64,000 bases of DNA, from NCBI GenBank assembly GCA_963738365.1, contig CAVTWH010000006.1, positions 1,069,565-1,133,564 of the forward strand. Direction: 5' to 3'. The DNA comes from CAVTWH01 sp963738365 (GTDB lineage Bacteria; Actinomycetota; Actinomycetes; Mycobacteriales; Micromonosporaceae). The position numbers and the translations under genes are program-made. This document shows positions 8,206 through 17,100 of this stretch, in pieces (within the stretch, counting starts at the first letter, position 1; the number at the start of each line of letters is the position of its first letter). Under the pieces are notes generated by a model, which saw only the letters and a program-made list of their open reading frames with translations, made no database searches and was not told the origin of the DNA.

Positions 8206-9729
8206 GTGCCGACGCGCCGGGCGGCGGGGCTGGCTACCGTGGGCAGCGTGGACGCGGCGCGCGGTACCGGAGCGGATCCGGCCGGATCCTCCGGCCGGGT
8301 CGGGCCGTCCACGGCGCCCTCGGGCCCCGGTCGGCGGGGCGGCGACCGGCGGGCTGCCGCGGCTGGTCAGGCCGGGCCGGCGCCCAGTGGTCGACCGCCG
8401 GGGGCGGGTGCGGACCCGCCGGGCAACCCCGAAGGATGGCAGCCTGGGCGGTGGCGGGGCGGCTGGCGCAACCCTGCCTGGGGCGCCGGGGACTGGGACG
8501 ACGCCCGGCGGTGGCACCGGCGGCGCCGGGGTGGCGGTGTCCGGCTGGCGCTGTTCCTGGCCGTGGTGCAGTTGCTGGGCACCGTCTTCGCCGCCCAGCA
8601 CGATCAGGGGCCGGGGCGTCCGCTCGACTGGGGCGGGTACGCGCTGCTGGTGGGCAGTGCGCTCAGCCTGGCGCCGCGCCGCCGGTACCGGGTGCCGGCG
8701 CTGGTGCTGACCGTGGCGGTCACCCTGACCTACTTCGCGCTGGCCTACCCGAAGGGTCCGTACTTCCTGGCTGCCCTGGCCGCGCTGGCCGGTGCGGTGA
8801 AGGCCGGGCACCGGCGCGCCGGCTGGACGGTGGCCGCCCTCGGGTACGCCTTCGCGATGGTCGCCGGCCACGTCGTTGACTCGATCGGCGGCTACCCGGT
8901 ACCCACGCCCGGCGTGGGCGCGGCCGTGGTGATCAGCGCCTGGATCCTGCTCACCGGGGCGGTCGCCGAGGCGGTCCGGAACCGCTCCAACGCCCTGCGG
9001 GAGCTGGCCCGGACCCGTACCGAGCAGGCCCGGGCGCGCTCCGAGCAGCAGCGCCGGCAGACCAGCGAGGAGCGGCTGCGCATCGCCCGGGAACTGCACG
9101 ACGTGGTGGGCCACCACCTGTCGCTGATCAACGTGCAGGCCGGCGTGGGGCTGCACCTGATGGACGAGCGCCCGGAGCAGGCCCGGGTGGCGCTGCGGGC
9201 GATCAAGTCGGCCAGTGCCGAGGCACTGGCCGAGGTACGCGCCGTGCTCGGGCTGCTGCGCGCCGAGGACGGCGGAGCGCCCCGGGCGCCGGTACCCAGC
9301 CTGGTGAACCTGCCGGCGCTGCTGGAGTCGGCCGGCGCCGGGCTGGTCAGCGCCGGGGCGCCGGGGGCGCTGCCGCCGGAGGTGGACCGGGCGGCGTACC
9401 GGATCGTGCAGGAGGCGCTGACCAACGTGCGCCGGCACGCCGGTCCGGGGGCGAGCGCCACGGTGACCATCGACTACGGTTCGGACGTGCTGACCGTGGC
9501 TGTCACCGACGACGGCACCGGTGCGCCGGCCGGTGCGCCGGACGAGGGTAACGGGCTGGCCGGGATGCGGGCCCGGGCGCAGGCGCTGGGCGGCACCCTG
9601 ACGGCGGGCGGTGCGCCGCAGGGCGGCTTCACGGTCACCGCGACACTGCCGGTACCGCCCGGGGCCACCGACCCGGGCGACCCGGCGGCCGACCAGCCCT
9701 CGGACGGGGAGAACGGGGGCCGCACGTGA
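8206..9729 (+). CDS. NarL-type sensor histidine kinase
   Basis: A histidine kinase of about 500 residues. After a long Gly/Pro-rich N-terminus there are about five membrane helices (roughly 110-235), a short coiled linker, and the HisKA_3 dimerisation domain with the phosphoacceptor in RIARELHDVVGHH. A HATPase domain follows with YRIVQEALTNVRRHA (N box) and VTDDGTG and GLAGMRARA (G boxes). GTG 8206 is the longest start; a GTG some 40 bases downstream (VDAARGTG) is also possible. It overlaps the response regulator gene by GTGA at 9726-9729, so the two are translationally coupled and form one two-component system. The signal is unknown. Confidence 0.92.
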   Translation: MPTRRAAGLATVGSVDAARGTGADPAGSSGRVGPSTAPSGPGRRGGDRRAAAAGQAGPAPSGRPPGAGADPPGNPEGWQPGRWRGGWRNPAWGAGDWDDARRWHRRRRGGGVRLALFLAVVQLLGTVFAAQHDQGPGRPLDWGGYALLVGSALSLAPRRRYRVPALVLTVAVTLTYFALAYPKGPYFLAALAALAGAVKAGHRRAGWTVAALGYAFAMVAGHVVDSIGGYPVPTPGVGAAVVISAWILLTGAVAEAVRNRSNALRELARTRTEQARARSEQQRRQTSEERLRIARELHDVVGHHLSLINVQAGVGLHLMDERPEQARVALRAIKSASAEALAEVRAVLGLLRAEDGGAPRAPVPSLVNLPALLESAGAGLVSAGAPGALPPEVDRAAYRIVQEALTNVRRHAGPGASATVTIDYGSDVLTVAVTDDGTGAPAGAPDEGNGLAGMRARAQALGGTLTAGGAPQGGFTVTATLPVPPGATDPGDPAADQPSDGENGGRT

Positions 9730-10391
9730 TCAGGGTGCTGATCGCCGATGACCAGGCGCTGGTCCGGGCCGGGTTCCGGGCGCTGCTGGACGCGCAGGAC
9801 GACGTCGAGGTGGTGGGCGAGGCGTCCGACGGTGCGCAGGCGGTCCGGCTGGCCACCGGTACCCGCCCGGACGTGGTGCTGATGGACATCCGGATGCCCG
9901 GCGTGGACGGGCTGGAGGCGACCCGGCGCATCGCCGCCGACCCGGCGCTGGAGCACACGAGGATCATCATCCTGACCACCTTCGACCTCGACGAGTACGT
10001 CTTCGAGGCGCTCCGGGTGGGCGCCAGCGGCTTCCTCGTCAAGGACACCGAGCCGGCCGACCTGCTGCGCGGCCTGCGCGCGGTGGCCGGCGGTGACGCG
10101 CTGCTGTCGCCCGGGGTGACCCGACGGCTGATCGCCGAGTTCGCCTCCCGGGCCCGGGCACCGCGCAGTCCCCGCCAGCTGGCCGGGCTGACCGAACGGG
10201 AGCGTGAGGTGATGGCCCTGGTCGGCGAGGGCCTGTCGAACGAGGAGATCGCCGAGCGGCTGGTGGTCAGCCCGGCGACCGCGAAGACCCACGTGAGCCG
10301 CGCGATGATCAAGCTGGGTGCCCGGGACCGGGCGCAGCTGGTGGTCTTCGCCTACGAGGCCGGCCTGGTCCGCCCCGGCTGGCTGGGCTGA
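9726..10391 (+). CDS. NarL/LuxR-type response regulator
   Basis: A 221-residue response regulator, partner of the preceding kinase. The receiver domain holds the acidic pair in IADDQ (8-12), the phosphoacceptor Asp in VLMDIRMPG (about 54) and the conserved Lys in FLVKD (about 104). The C-terminal LuxR helix-turn-helix reads LTEREREVMALVGEGLS followed by NEEIAERL. It binds DNA on phosphorylation; targets cannot be read from the sequence. It is convergent with the GNAT gene, with a single base between the stops. Confidence 0.94.
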   Translation: MIRVLIADDQALVRAGFRALLDAQDDVEVVGEASDGAQAVRLATGTRPDVVLMDIRMPGVDGLEATRRIAADPALEHTRIIILTTFDLDEYVFEALRVGASGFLVKDTEPADLLRGLRAVAGGDALLSPGVTRRLIAEFASRARAPRSPRQLAGLTEREREVMALVGEGLSNEEIAERLVVSPATAKTHVSRAMIKLGARDRAQLVVFAYEAGLVRPGWLG

Positions 10392-10392
10392 C

Positions 10393-10815
10393 TCAGGTTT
10401 CGTACGGTTCCCAGAGCAGCAGCTGGCGGTGGTGGCTGAAGCCGTTGCGAAGATAGAAGTCGACCGCGCGGCGGCCGGAGTGGACGGTCACGTGCGACAG
10501 CCGCCGGGTCCGGGCCTCGGCCAGGATCGCCGCCATCAGCGCGGCGCCGATGCCCTGGTTGCGGTACTCCTCGCCGACCATCACCGACTGGACATCGCCG
10601 TAGCGCCGGTCCAGCGACTCGTTGCCCGGTACCCGTTCCGCGACGAGCAGCCAGGCGGCGCCGACCACGTGCCCCCCGACCTCGGCGACGAACGGCAGGT
10701 GCGTCTGCGCATGGGCGGCCACCCAGCCGGCGAACGCGGCGAGCTTGTCCCCTCCGATGCCCCGCAGCTGCGCCAGTGCCGGCACGTCCGGCGGGCCGGC
10801 CATCCGCACGATCAC
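10393..10815 (-). CDS. GNAT-family N-acetyltransferase
   Basis: A compact 140-residue GNAT acetyltransferase. The acetyl-CoA pyrophosphate-binding motif VGEEYRNQGIGAALM is at about 81-95 (Q/R-x-x-G-x-G/A form), and the C-terminal VDFYLRNGF is the usual motif B. It transfers an acetyl group from acetyl-CoA to an amine; the acceptor is unknown. It lies downstream of the serine/proline-rich membrane protein gene on the same strand, 40 bp away, but there is no functional link between the two that I can see. Confidence 0.88.
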   Translation of the reverse strand: MIVRMAGPPDVPALAQLRGIGGDKLAAFAGWVAAHAQTHLPFVAEVGGHVVGAAWLLVAERVPGNESLDRRYGDVQSVMVGEEYRNQGIGAALMAAILAEARTRRLSHVTVHSGRRAVDFYLRNGFSHHRQLLLWEPYET

Positions 10816-10855
10816 CGGGCGGAGTCCAGCTCACGGTATCGGTGCCGGTCGGTCA

Positions 10856-12217
10856 TCAGGTGTAGCACTTCCAGGGCAGCTCGCTGCTGGCCTTGGCGCT
10901 GGTGTACGAGCCGGTGTCCTGGTACTGCCAGCGGCACACGCCGGTGGGGGCGATGGCCGTGGTGATGCGCTGGTGGAAGTCGTAGCAGCCCCAGCTGTCC
11001 GCACCGGCCGGGCCGGCCAGGCCGGGACCGCGGGCGAAGGTGTCCCGGCCGACGGTGGCCCGGCAGTAGCTGGTGAGGGCGTCCGCGCTGGTGATGGCGC
11101 CGAGCAGCTTGGCCGGCGTGGTGCTGCGGACCGCGCTGGGCGCGGGGGTGGGGGTGGGGCTGGCCGCTGTCGGGCTCGGCGCCGCGCTCGGCGAGGTGCT
11201 GGCCGGCGCGCTGGCGAGCAGGCTCGGGCTGTGGCTGGGGGCTGCCTTGGGCTTGGGATCGCCCAGCCCCATGCCCATCATCGCGACGACCGCGATGGTG
11301 CCCAGGCCCAGCAGGGCGGCCACGAAGACCAGCATGCCGCGTTCGGTTCCGGACAGTTTCGCGGTCGGGTCCGGCCGGCCCGGGCTGCTTGGGGCCGGCG
11401 GTTCCTTGGCCTTCCCGGTCAGGAACGCGGGCAGCACCATGGTCTCGTCCTGCCCACCGGCCCAGCTCGGGTTCTTCCCACCGGCCCCGCCGCCGGCGGC
11501 CCCGGCAGCGCCGGCAGTGTCGCCCGGCGTCCCAGCTGAGCCGCCCGCTTTCCCGGCCGAGCCGCCCGGTTTCCCGGTTGAGCCGCCCGGTTTCCCGGTT
11601 GAGCCGCCCAGGGGCGGGGCGCCCAGGGTGCCGGCTGAGCTGCCCGGGGTGCCGGTTGAGCTGCCCGGGGTGCCGGTTGAGCTGCCGGGGGTGCCGGTTG
11701 AGCTGCCCTGGGTGCCGGTTGAGCTGCCCGGGGTGCCGGTTGAGCCGCCCAGGGGGCCGGCTGCCCGGGTCGGGTTGGCCGCTGAGCCGCCCCCGGTTGT
11801 CGCCGCGCCGCCGCGGGGGGCGGTGACCGGGCCGCTGCCGGCCGGCGCCGCGCCGCTACCGGCTGCCGTGTCGGCCGCCGGCCGCTGGCCCGTGGGGGAA
11901 CTGGCCGGCGCGCCGGGCCAGGCAATCGGCTGGGTGGTGGCCTGGGCGGCGGTATCGGGCTCAACCCGGGCCGGGTCACCGAGCCGGACGGGTGTGGGCG
12001 CCTTGGGCGCGCCGTCCGGGCGGGGAGCGGCCGGTTCAGCCACGGTCCGGCCGGTGGAGCCGGGCGCACTACCCGCCGGGTACTCCCCGGTGGCCGGGTC
12101 CGGGGCGGCGTGCCGGGGCCGCGGCGGCGGCTGCTCGTCCGGGGGGGTGCGCTGCGCGGGGACCCGCGGCGCGGCGGCCTGCGTCTGTTCGCCGGCCCCG
12201 TCCGGGTGTACCAACAC
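10856..12217 (-). CDS. Repeat-rich single-pass membrane protein with a C-terminal four-Cys domain
   Basis: A 453-residue protein, start at GTG 12217, where AAGGAG precedes the codon by 4-5 bases; the open frame upstream only shadows the kinase gene. Residues 1-155 are Pro/Ala-rich and probably cytoplasmic. Residues about 155-235 are a tandem seven-residue repeat of the STGTPGS type, encoded by a 21-bp minisatellite. One transmembrane helix follows the GTERG residues near residue 285, then a Ser/Thr/Pro/Ala stalk. The final 90 residues form a small extracytoplasmic domain with four Cys (SYC, WGC, GVC, WKC). It sits 169 bp downstream of a membrane Ser/Thr kinase and could be a partner or substrate. 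No family recognised. Confidence 0.75.
   Translation of the reverse strand: MLVHPDGAGEQTQAAAPRVPAQRTPPDEQPPPRPRHAAPDPATGEYPAGSAPGSTGRTVAEPAAPRPDGAPKAPTPVRLGDPARVEPDTAAQATTQPIAWPGAPASSPTGQRPAADTAAGSGAAPAGSGPVTAPRGGAATTGGGSAANPTRAAGPLGGSTGTPGSSTGTQGSSTGTPGSSTGTPGSSTGTPGSSAGTLGAPPLGGSTGKPGGSTGKPGGSAGKAGGSAGTPGDTAGAAGAAGGGAGGKNPSWAGGQDETMVLPAFLTGKAKEPPAPSSPGRPDPTAKLSGTERGMLVFVAALLGLGTIAVVAMMGMGLGDPKPKAAPSHSPSLLASAPASTSPSAAPSPTAASPTPTPAPSAVRSTTPAKLLGAITSADALTSYCRATVGRDTFARGPGLAGPAGADSWGCYDFHQRITTAIAPTGVCRWQYQDTGSYTSAKASSELPWKCYT
11538..11762. repeat. 21-bp coding minisatellite
   Basis: Units of the form gagctgcccggggtgccggtt (split here as gagctgcccgggg plus tgccggtt) repeat with a 21-bp period. 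Three cleaner copies are at 11538-11600, then a 36-bp variant, then six copies from 11637 to 11762. The period is a multiple of three, so copy number can change without breaking the reading frame. It encodes the heptad-like Gly/Ser/Thr/Pro stretch of the membrane protein above. Confidence 0.85.
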
Positions 12218-12386
12218 CGCGCTCCTTCCCTCCGGGCGATCGGCGTCGCCGGTCGCAGCGTGTCTCCGGTCGGCTGCCGGCGCCGCTGGCGCGGCGGCCG
12301 GACGAGTCGACCATGACCGGGACGAGACTACGACGCCCCCGGACAGCACGCAAAGCCCGCCAGCCCGGACTCGCGTAGTTGTTCGA

Positions 12387-13871
12387 CTACTGTGCGCTAT
12401 GTTCCAGCTGGTCCACAAGGGACAGCAGGTGCATTCCGACCGTGTCGGTGATGGCCTGCTCGCCCATCCTGCGTGAGATTTTCGACCGCAGGTCGCCGGT
12501 CGTCTGGTGGTAGTCGACCGGCTGCCCGGCCAGCATCCGGTTACGCAGTTGGTGCAGCACGTTCTCCAGGTCGAGAGCCGCGTCCGGGCGGATCTGCCCG
12601 TCGTCGCCGCCCTGCTGGACGGCGACGATGAGCTGGTCCACCACGGTGAGCGGCGGTACCACCACGGCTGCCGGGCTGCCCGGAGCACTCGGGGCCGCGC
12701 TGTGCGTAGCCGGAGCACTGCTGTGCGTGGTGACACTGGGTGTCGGGCTGGCCGCCAGGCTCGGGCTGGGCAGTGGCGAGGCGGTGGCCGGCAGGCTCGG
12801 CGCGGCCACCGGCTGACGGCCCGGCTGGTGCCGGACGGCCAGGGCCAGCGCCACGGCGATGAGCAGCAGCGCGGTGGCGGCGGCGAGCAGCAGGGCGAGC
12901 CGGCCGAGCCGGGGTGGGGCGGACGGTTCCGGCGGCTGCAGGTCGAGCCGGGGCAGCACCTGGGTCACCGCCACCCCCGCCGGTACCTGCGGAGTCTGCA
13001 GGGTCGGCGAGCGGACCGCCGCGGCCGGCCGTTCGTGGGCCGCGCTGGCGGCGGTGACCAGCACGTCGGCCACTTCGGCGGTACCCGGCCGGTCGGCCGG
13101 ATCGGCGGCCAGGCAGCGCTCCACCAGCCGGCGTACCGGCTCGGGCAGCCCGGGCACGCGCAGCGGCGCGATGTGCGCCCCGTCCCGGTACGCCTCCACC
13201 AGCGCCGGCCAGGTCTTCGCCGGGACCGGCTGGGCGCCGGTGAGCATCTCGTAGAGCAGCGCGCCGAGGGCGTACACGTCGGCGGCGGGGGCGGCCGGGG
13301 CGTCGCCGAGGCGCTCGGGCGCCACGTAGGCGGGGGTACCGAGCAGGCCGCCGCCGTCCGGGTCGCCCCGGCCGCCGGCCAGTGCGGCGATACCGAAGTC
13401 GAGCACCTTCGGCCCGGTGGCGGTGAGCATCACGTTGGCCGGGGCGATGTCGCGGTGCACGATGCCGCGTCGGTGCGCGGCGGCCAGCGCCTGGGCGACC
13501 GGCCCGGCGATGCCGACCGCCTCCCGCCAGGGCAGCGGCCCGGCGGTCAGCCGCTGGCCCAGCGTCTGTCCGTCGAGCAGCTCCATCACCACGTAGGAGA
13601 CGGTGGCGCCGTCGGCCAGGGTGGCCTCGCCGTAGTCGTACACCTGGGTGATGTTGGGGTGGGACAGGCGCGCGCTGGCCCGCGCCTCCTTGCGGATCGC
13701 GGCCCGGAACGCCGGGTCCGCGGCGGTGGGCGGGGAGAGCACCTTGACTGCCACGGCCCGGCCGAGCACGTCGTCGAAGCTGCGCCAGACCACCGACATG
13801 CCACCCGAGCCGAGCTGCTCGATGAGCAGGTAGCGCTCGGCCAGGGGCAGGCCGGTGGACAACGGCGTCAT
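12387..13871 (-). CDS. Transmembrane PknB-type Ser/Thr protein kinase
   Basis: A 494-residue Hanks-type kinase starting at ATG 13871. The kinase domain spans about 10-270: glycine loop LGSGGMSVVW, catalytic Lys in AVKVLSP, catalytic loop HRDIAPANVML, DFG motif VLDFGIAAL, and the substrate-site motif GTPAYVAPERL. The catalytic loop is unusual: the Lys normally two residues after the HRD Asp is Ala. One membrane helix at about 335-358 separates the kinase from a Ser/Thr/Pro stalk. A short helical extracytoplasmic domain of about 85 residues ends the protein. The ligand is unknown. The next gene downstream is the repeat-rich membrane protein. Confidence 0.93.
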   Translation of the reverse strand: MTPLSTGLPLAERYLLIEQLGSGGMSVVWRSFDDVLGRAVAVKVLSPPTAADPAFRAAIRKEARASARLSHPNITQVYDYGEATLADGATVSYVVMELLDGQTLGQRLTAGPLPWREAVGIAGPVAQALAAAHRRGIVHRDIAPANVMLTATGPKVLDFGIAALAGGRGDPDGGGLLGTPAYVAPERLGDAPAAPAADVYALGALLYEMLTGAQPVPAKTWPALVEAYRDGAHIAPLRVPGLPEPVRRLVERCLAADPADRPGTAEVADVLVTAASAAHERPAAAVRSPTLQTPQVPAGVAVTQVLPRLDLQPPEPSAPPRLGRLALLLAAATALLLIAVALALAVRHQPGRQPVAAPSLPATASPLPSPSLAASPTPSVTTHSSAPATHSAAPSAPGSPAAVVVPPLTVVDQLIVAVQQGGDDGQIRPDAALDLENVLHQLRNRMLAGQPVDYHQTTGDLRSKISRRMGEQAITDTVGMHLLSLVDQLEHSAQ

Positions 13872-13966
13872 GCCTGCGAGTCTGCCCCACACCCGGCCGG
13901 CGGCGCTATCGGTGCGGGTCCGACCGTTACCCATTCGGCTCGCCACTGCGCGGCCCGTGGCGGCGG

Positions 13967-14056
13967 GGTCGGTGGCGGCCGGCGGGGAGCCGGGCGCCAC
14001 CTGTGCGGGCAGGTCGGTGGCGGCCGGCGGGGAGCCGGGCGCCACCTGTGGGGGCG
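13967..14056. repeat. 45-bp direct repeat upstream of the kinase gene
   Basis: Two nearly identical copies start at 13967 and 14012 (ggtcggtggcggcc, then ggcggggagccgggcgcc). They lie in the 285-bp spacer between the kinase start and the cellulase stop. The repeat length is a multiple of three, but the frame through it has no conserved protein, so I treat it as non-coding. Confidence 0.75.
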
Positions 14057-14117
14057 GGGAGATGGTGTCCGGCACGCCGACGGCCGGCGCCCGCACGAGG
14101 CGGGGCCGGCCGTGGGT

Positions 14118-14148
14118 GCGGCGGGGCCGGATGGTCCGGCCCCGCCGC
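14118..14148 (-). terminator. Terminator hairpin after the cellulase gene
   Basis: A perfect 14-bp stem (gcggcggggccgga at 14118-14131 pairing with 14135-14148) closes a 3-base loop. It starts 9 bp past the cellulase stop on the minus strand. GC-rich hairpins without a T run are the usual terminators in such genomes. Confidence 0.8.
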
Positions 14149-14156
14149 GGGTGCGG

Positions 14157-17100
14157 TCAGGAGGTGCACGCCGCGCCGTTGAGGGTGAACCCGGCCGGGA
14201 CGGCGTTGCTGCCCGAGTACGTGGCCTGGAACCCGAGGCCGGTACTTGCCCCGGGCGCCAGCGAGGCGTTCCAGGACAGTGCGGTGGCGGTGACGTTCTT
14301 GCCGCTCTGTGCCCACGCCGCCGACCAGCCCGAGCTGATCGCCTGGTTGCCGGCGAAGGAGAAGGCCAGCGTCCAGCCGTTGAGCGTCGTGGTGCCGGTG
14401 TTCTTGATGGTGATGGTGGCGGTGAAGCCGTTGCCCCAGTCGTTGAGCACGTAGCTGACCTGGCAACCGCCCGTGGTCCCGGCCGAGGTGGTCACGCTGA
14501 CCTTGGCCGAGGCGGTGCCGTTGACGCCGGTGCTGTCCTGGGCCACCACGTAGAACTGGTACGCGGTGCTGGCCGTCAGGCCGGTGACCGCCAGCGTGGT
14601 GGTGCTGCCGTTGGCGGTGCTGCCCACCAGCGTGTTGCTGGTGCTGCCGGCCTGGTAGACCAGGTACTTGGCGATCGGGTTGGTGCCGGCGGTGGCGGCG
14701 GTCCAGGTGAGCGTGGCGCCGGAGGAGGTCACGTTGCTGGCGACCGGGGTGCCGGGTGCGCCGGGCGGGGTGACCGTCGAGCCGGTGGTGGTGACCGACA
14801 CGCTGGTGGAGTGGGCGCCGACGTTGCCGGCGCTGTCCTTGGCCACTACGTAGAACTGGTAGGTGGTGCCGGCCGTCAGCCCGGTGACGCTGGTGGTCAG
14901 CGCGCCGGTGGTGCTGGCCACCAGGGTGTCGGTGGTACCCACCTTGTAGACGCTGTAGCCGGCGACCGGGTTGGTGCCGGCGGTGGCGGCGGTCCAGGTG
15001 AGCGTGGCGCCGGAGGAGGTCACGTTGCTGGCGACCGGGGTGCCGGGTGCGCCGGGCGGGGTGACCGTCGAGCCGGTGGTGGTGACCGACACGCTGGTGG
15101 AGTGGGCGCCGACGTTGCCGGCGCTGTCCTTGGCGACCACGTAGAACTGGTAGGTGGTGCCGGCCGTCAGCCCGGTGACGCTGGTGGTCAGCGCGCCGGT
15201 GGTGCTGGCCACCAGGGTGTCGGTGGTACCCACCTTGTAGACGCTGTAGCCGGCGACCGGGTTGGTGCCGGCGGTGGCGGCCGTCCAGGTCAGCGTGGCG
15301 CTGCTGCTGGTGACCGCCGAGGCGACCGGGGTGCCGGGGGCGGACGGCGGGGTGACCGTGGTGGTGCCGGGCTCGTTGCCCCACACCTTGGTGGAGCCGT
15401 CGTAGACGGCCATGTTGCTGACCGTCACCGGGGTGGTGCCGGCGGCGCCGATGCCCGAGTACGACCAGTCCTTGGTGTAGTCGTGGGCGGTCGGGAAGGA
15501 GATCCGGAACTGGTTCTCCCGGTGCCAGGCGGACTGGCCGGCCGGGGCGATGTGCTGGCCGGTGCAGTCGATGTCGGCGTAGTAGGTGGAGCCGGAGAAC
15601 TGCTTGATCGAGACGCTGCCGCACTCGTGGTAGACGAGGGTGGCGCTGACCTGGCTGGCGCTGGTCCCTGAGTCGAGCGTGAAGTAGTAGCGCAGGTGCC
15701 CGTTGGTCAGGTCACGCGCCGGCCAGCTGGACTTGTTGTAGACCTGCGACTTGATCTCGATGAAGTTGCTGCCGGCCTGGTTGACCGAGGCGCCGGCGTA
15801 GATCTCCGGCCCGTCCGGGCTCTCCTTGGCCGGGAAGTTGGCCAGCGCCGTGCCGCCGTACTCGTCGGTCAGCCCGGCGACCACGCCGGCGAACAGCGAG
15901 TTGTAGTCCAGCGCGCCCTCGGTCTGCTGGTACTGCTGGCGGTCGTCGGTGAACGCGTCACTGCCGCTGGTCGGGCCGCCGACGAGCAGGCCGTAGGCGG
16001 TGTGCCGGGTGTTCACCGGCTCGGTCATGCTCTGGCTCCAGGAGCCGTGCGCCGCTCGGTGGTGCGGGTTCTGCGGCCACTTGGTGCTCTTGCCGGAGTT
16101 GGAGAAGCCGACCAGGTAACTTTCATGGTTGGGGTTGTCGCCCAGGATGTAGTTGACCTGCTGGGTGGCGAAGTCGTGGTAGGTCTTCTGCCGGCTGGCG
16201 TCGGTGCCCTTGGACTTGAGCCAGTTGCTGAACTCCAGGGCGGTGAAGGCGGCGTTGGCGGCGTAGCGGGCCGGGCCCCAGGTGTCTACCTGGACCTCGC
16301 CGCCGGGGGTGTAGGTGGGCTTGGTACCGCCGTAGCCGACGCTGAGCCAGTCCAGGTTGCGCTCGGCGTCGTCGATGTACTGCTGCTGGCCGGTGATCTC
16401 GGCGAGCAGGATGTAGCAGCCGAACGTGGTGTCGTCCCAGCTGATCGTGTAGTTGTACTTCGGCGTCGTGGACTGGTTCATCTTGCCGAGGTTGGCGTAG
16501 TACGTGGTGGCCTTGGTCAGGTAGGTCTGGTCGCCGGTGGCCTTGTAGAGCCAGATCGCGCCCCACACCAGCTCGTCCCAGTAGCCCGACCAGGACTTGT
16601 AGAAGGTGGTCACGTCGGGGATGCAGGCGTCGTAGGTGCCGCGGTAGCTGTCCGCGAACTCGTACAGCGACTTGGCCTGGGTCAGCAGCGTGGCCGAGTA
16701 GCTCGCGTCGGAGGACTTGAACAGGATCGACGAGGCGGCCAGCGCGGCGGCGGACTCGCCCACCACGTCCGAGCCGGGGCAGCTCTCAGTGATCTTGAAC
16801 GACGGGCGGGCGGTCGGCGCCACCTCGGGCGGTCCCCAGAACGTGTGGTCGGCCTGTCCGGTGCCCACCTGGGCGTAGAACACGTGCGCGGAGGGGTGCG
16901 CCTTGATGATGTAGTCGTCGCCCCAGCGCAGGTTGCGCAGCAGGTAGCTCATCTGGCCGGACTTGGTGTACCCGGCCGCGTTGCTGATTCCGCCCCAGGC
17001 CAGGGTGGCCATCGAGTACGCCGCCGGCAGCCCGAACTTCACCTCGTCGCCCGCGTCGTGGTACCCGCCGGTGAGGTCGAGGCCCACGTCGGCGCCGTCG

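Noticed and set aside
11538..11762. Repeat array considered as a CRISPR
   Set aside because: Units are contiguous with no spacers, keep a multiple-of-three period and are translated; no cas genes in the window.
12218..12736. Extension of the repeat-rich membrane protein frame upstream of 12217
   Set aside because: The extra frame overlaps the 3' end of the kinase gene and gives low-quality Arg/Ser/Pro-rich sequence. GTG 12217 has an excellent AAGGAG site.
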